Shown here: positions 5,905 through 6,296 of the stretch, piece after piece | How positions within the stretch are numbered: the first letter of the stretch is position 1 | Layout of the letters: each line of letters opens with the position of its first letter | Assembly: GCA_945485625.1 (NCBI GenBank) | Contig: CALYSH010000092.1 | Location: forward strand, 1-6,296 | DNA from: an uncultured Lachnospiraceae bacterium | GTDB taxonomy: Bacteria; Bacillota; Clostridia; Lachnospirales; Lachnospiraceae | Length of the DNA stretch: 6,296 nucleotides | Direction of reading: 5' to 3' | Translations under genes and position numbers: made by a program | Notes under the pieces: generated by a model | Seen by the model: the letters and a program-made list of their open reading frames with translations, nothing else | The model's database searches: none | What the model was told of the DNA's origin: nothing

Positions 5905-6296
5905 TTATTTATCATCGTCACCATTCCAGTTCAAGAACTCAAATTCAAACTCATCATCATCCTGCGCAAAATTCTTAGGCTTGTGAGGAATTGCATCCGG
6001 CTTCACTGTTGCCTTTTCCTCCACAGACTGAACAGGCTTCGCTTCCGTTTTCACCTCAGCCTTCACCTCCGGCCGGATAACATGAGTCGACTCCGTCTTT
6101 TCGGCAGGAGCAACTGTGGAATTCAGTTCTTCCTGAGGTGCAGGAATCCTTGTACTCTCCAAAGGCTGCTGTACAGCCTGCTTCTGAGGCTGTTGCACCT
6201 GTCCGGCAGGTCTCTGGGGTCTCTGACTCTGTGGATTCTGCCCCTGGGGTCTCTGTCCCTGGGGTCTCTGTCCCTGGGGTCTCTGTCCCTGGGGTC
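5905..6296 (-). CDS. Unidentified protein with PQGQR repeats and acidic tail, 3' part only
   Basis: Only the last 129 residues are visible; the reading frame stays open to the right edge, where the first complete codon begins at 6294. The visible start begins with PQGQR pentapeptides (three exact, then PQGQN and PQSQR) leading into a Pro/Gln-rich stretch. A Glu/Lys/Ala/Val-rich linker with degenerate EVKAEVKTEAK repeats follows. The protein ends in a compact acidic, aromatic segment (QDDDEFEFEF, then LNWNGDDDK). There is no membrane helix, Cys cluster or enzyme motif in this part, and it is probably disordered. A GTG at 6198 could be mistaken for a start, but the codons upstream continue the same composition and repeat, so it is internal. 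I do not recognise the family; the folded domain, if any, lies outside the window. A conserved acidic C-terminus often serves as a docking peptide, but no partner can be named. Confidence 0.82.
   Translation of the reverse strand, partial: PQGQRPQGQRPQGQRPQGQNPQSQRPQRPAGQVQQPQKQAVQQPLESTRIPAPQEELNSTVAPAEKTESTHVIRPEVKAEVKTEAKPVQSVEEKATVKPDAIPHKPKNFAQDDDEFEFEFLNWNGDDDK
6236..6296 (-). repeat. 15-bp in-frame tandem repeat encoding PQGQR
   Basis: Three identical units of ctctgtccctggggt (plus strand) occupy 6251-6265, 6266-6280 and 6281-6295. A unit with two mismatches is at 6236-6250 and a strongly decayed one at 6221-6235. The array is cut by the right edge, so its copy number is unknown. The unit is a multiple of three, so gain or loss of copies keeps the frame. 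Near identity at the DNA level points to recent expansion. Confidence 0.9.

Noticed and set aside
5905..6198. GTG at 6198 as the true start of the repeat protein
   Set aside because: The same frame continues upstream without a stop through Pro/Gln-rich repeats to the window edge, and no Shine-Dalgarno sequence precedes the GTG.
6221..6296. Direct repeats that might be taken for a CRISPR array
   Set aside because: The units are 15 bp, contiguous, without spacers, and translate in frame as PQGQR within an open reading frame.

Overview
The window looks like a core-genome segment of a Gram-positive Clostridia bacterium, most likely Lachnospiraceae. The grounds are strong AGGAGG-type ribosome binding sites, promoters with extended -10 (TGn) elements, a ClpC-type Clp ATPase and a RadA of Firmicute type. 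The taxonomic call is an inference from style and gene content, not from a database match. Every gene I can support lies on the minus strand, so transcription runs from right to left.

In order of transcription (high to low coordinates): (i) the 3' end of an unidentified gene whose product carries PQGQR pentapeptide repeats and an acidic tail (5905 to the right edge), closed by a 12-bp hairpin (5851-5878); (ii) a promoter with a 21-bp dyad over its -10 box (5779-5817), driving a YtrA-type GntR repressor gene (5342-5725) that overlaps the clpC start by one base; (iii) clpC (2883-5342), an 819-residue AAA+ unfoldase; (iv) a separate extended -10 promoter (2814-2842) and a 137-residue protein of unknown function (2370-2783); (v) a GAAA-capped hairpin (2346-2363) directly before radA (942-2318); (vi) a DUF3592-like two-helix membrane protein (208-933), translationally coupled to radA; (vii) an AT-rich hairpin (146-172), then a promoter (115-143) and a tRNA-Trp(CCA) gene (22-92) that exits toward the left edge.

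The biological theme is protein quality control plus DNA repair. ClpC unfolds proteins for ClpP, and RadA processes recombination intermediates. In Bacillus, clpC and radA share a locus with ctsR, mcsA, mcsB and disA. Here ctsR-mcsA-mcsB are replaced by one small GntR regulator, a 137-residue unknown is inserted between clpC and radA, and a membrane protein follows radA where disA would stand. The ClpC N-domain nevertheless keeps the two GTEH motifs that read phosphoarginine in Bacillus.

I see no mobile element, CRISPR array, phage gene or defence system. The most interesting points are the regulator swap with its candidate operator, the unknown gene between clpC and radA, and the in-frame 15-bp tandem repeat cut by the right edge. 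No stretch longer than 300 bases lacks a gene. The largest gap (5726-5904, 179 bases) holds the GntR promoter, its candidate operator and the upstream terminator.
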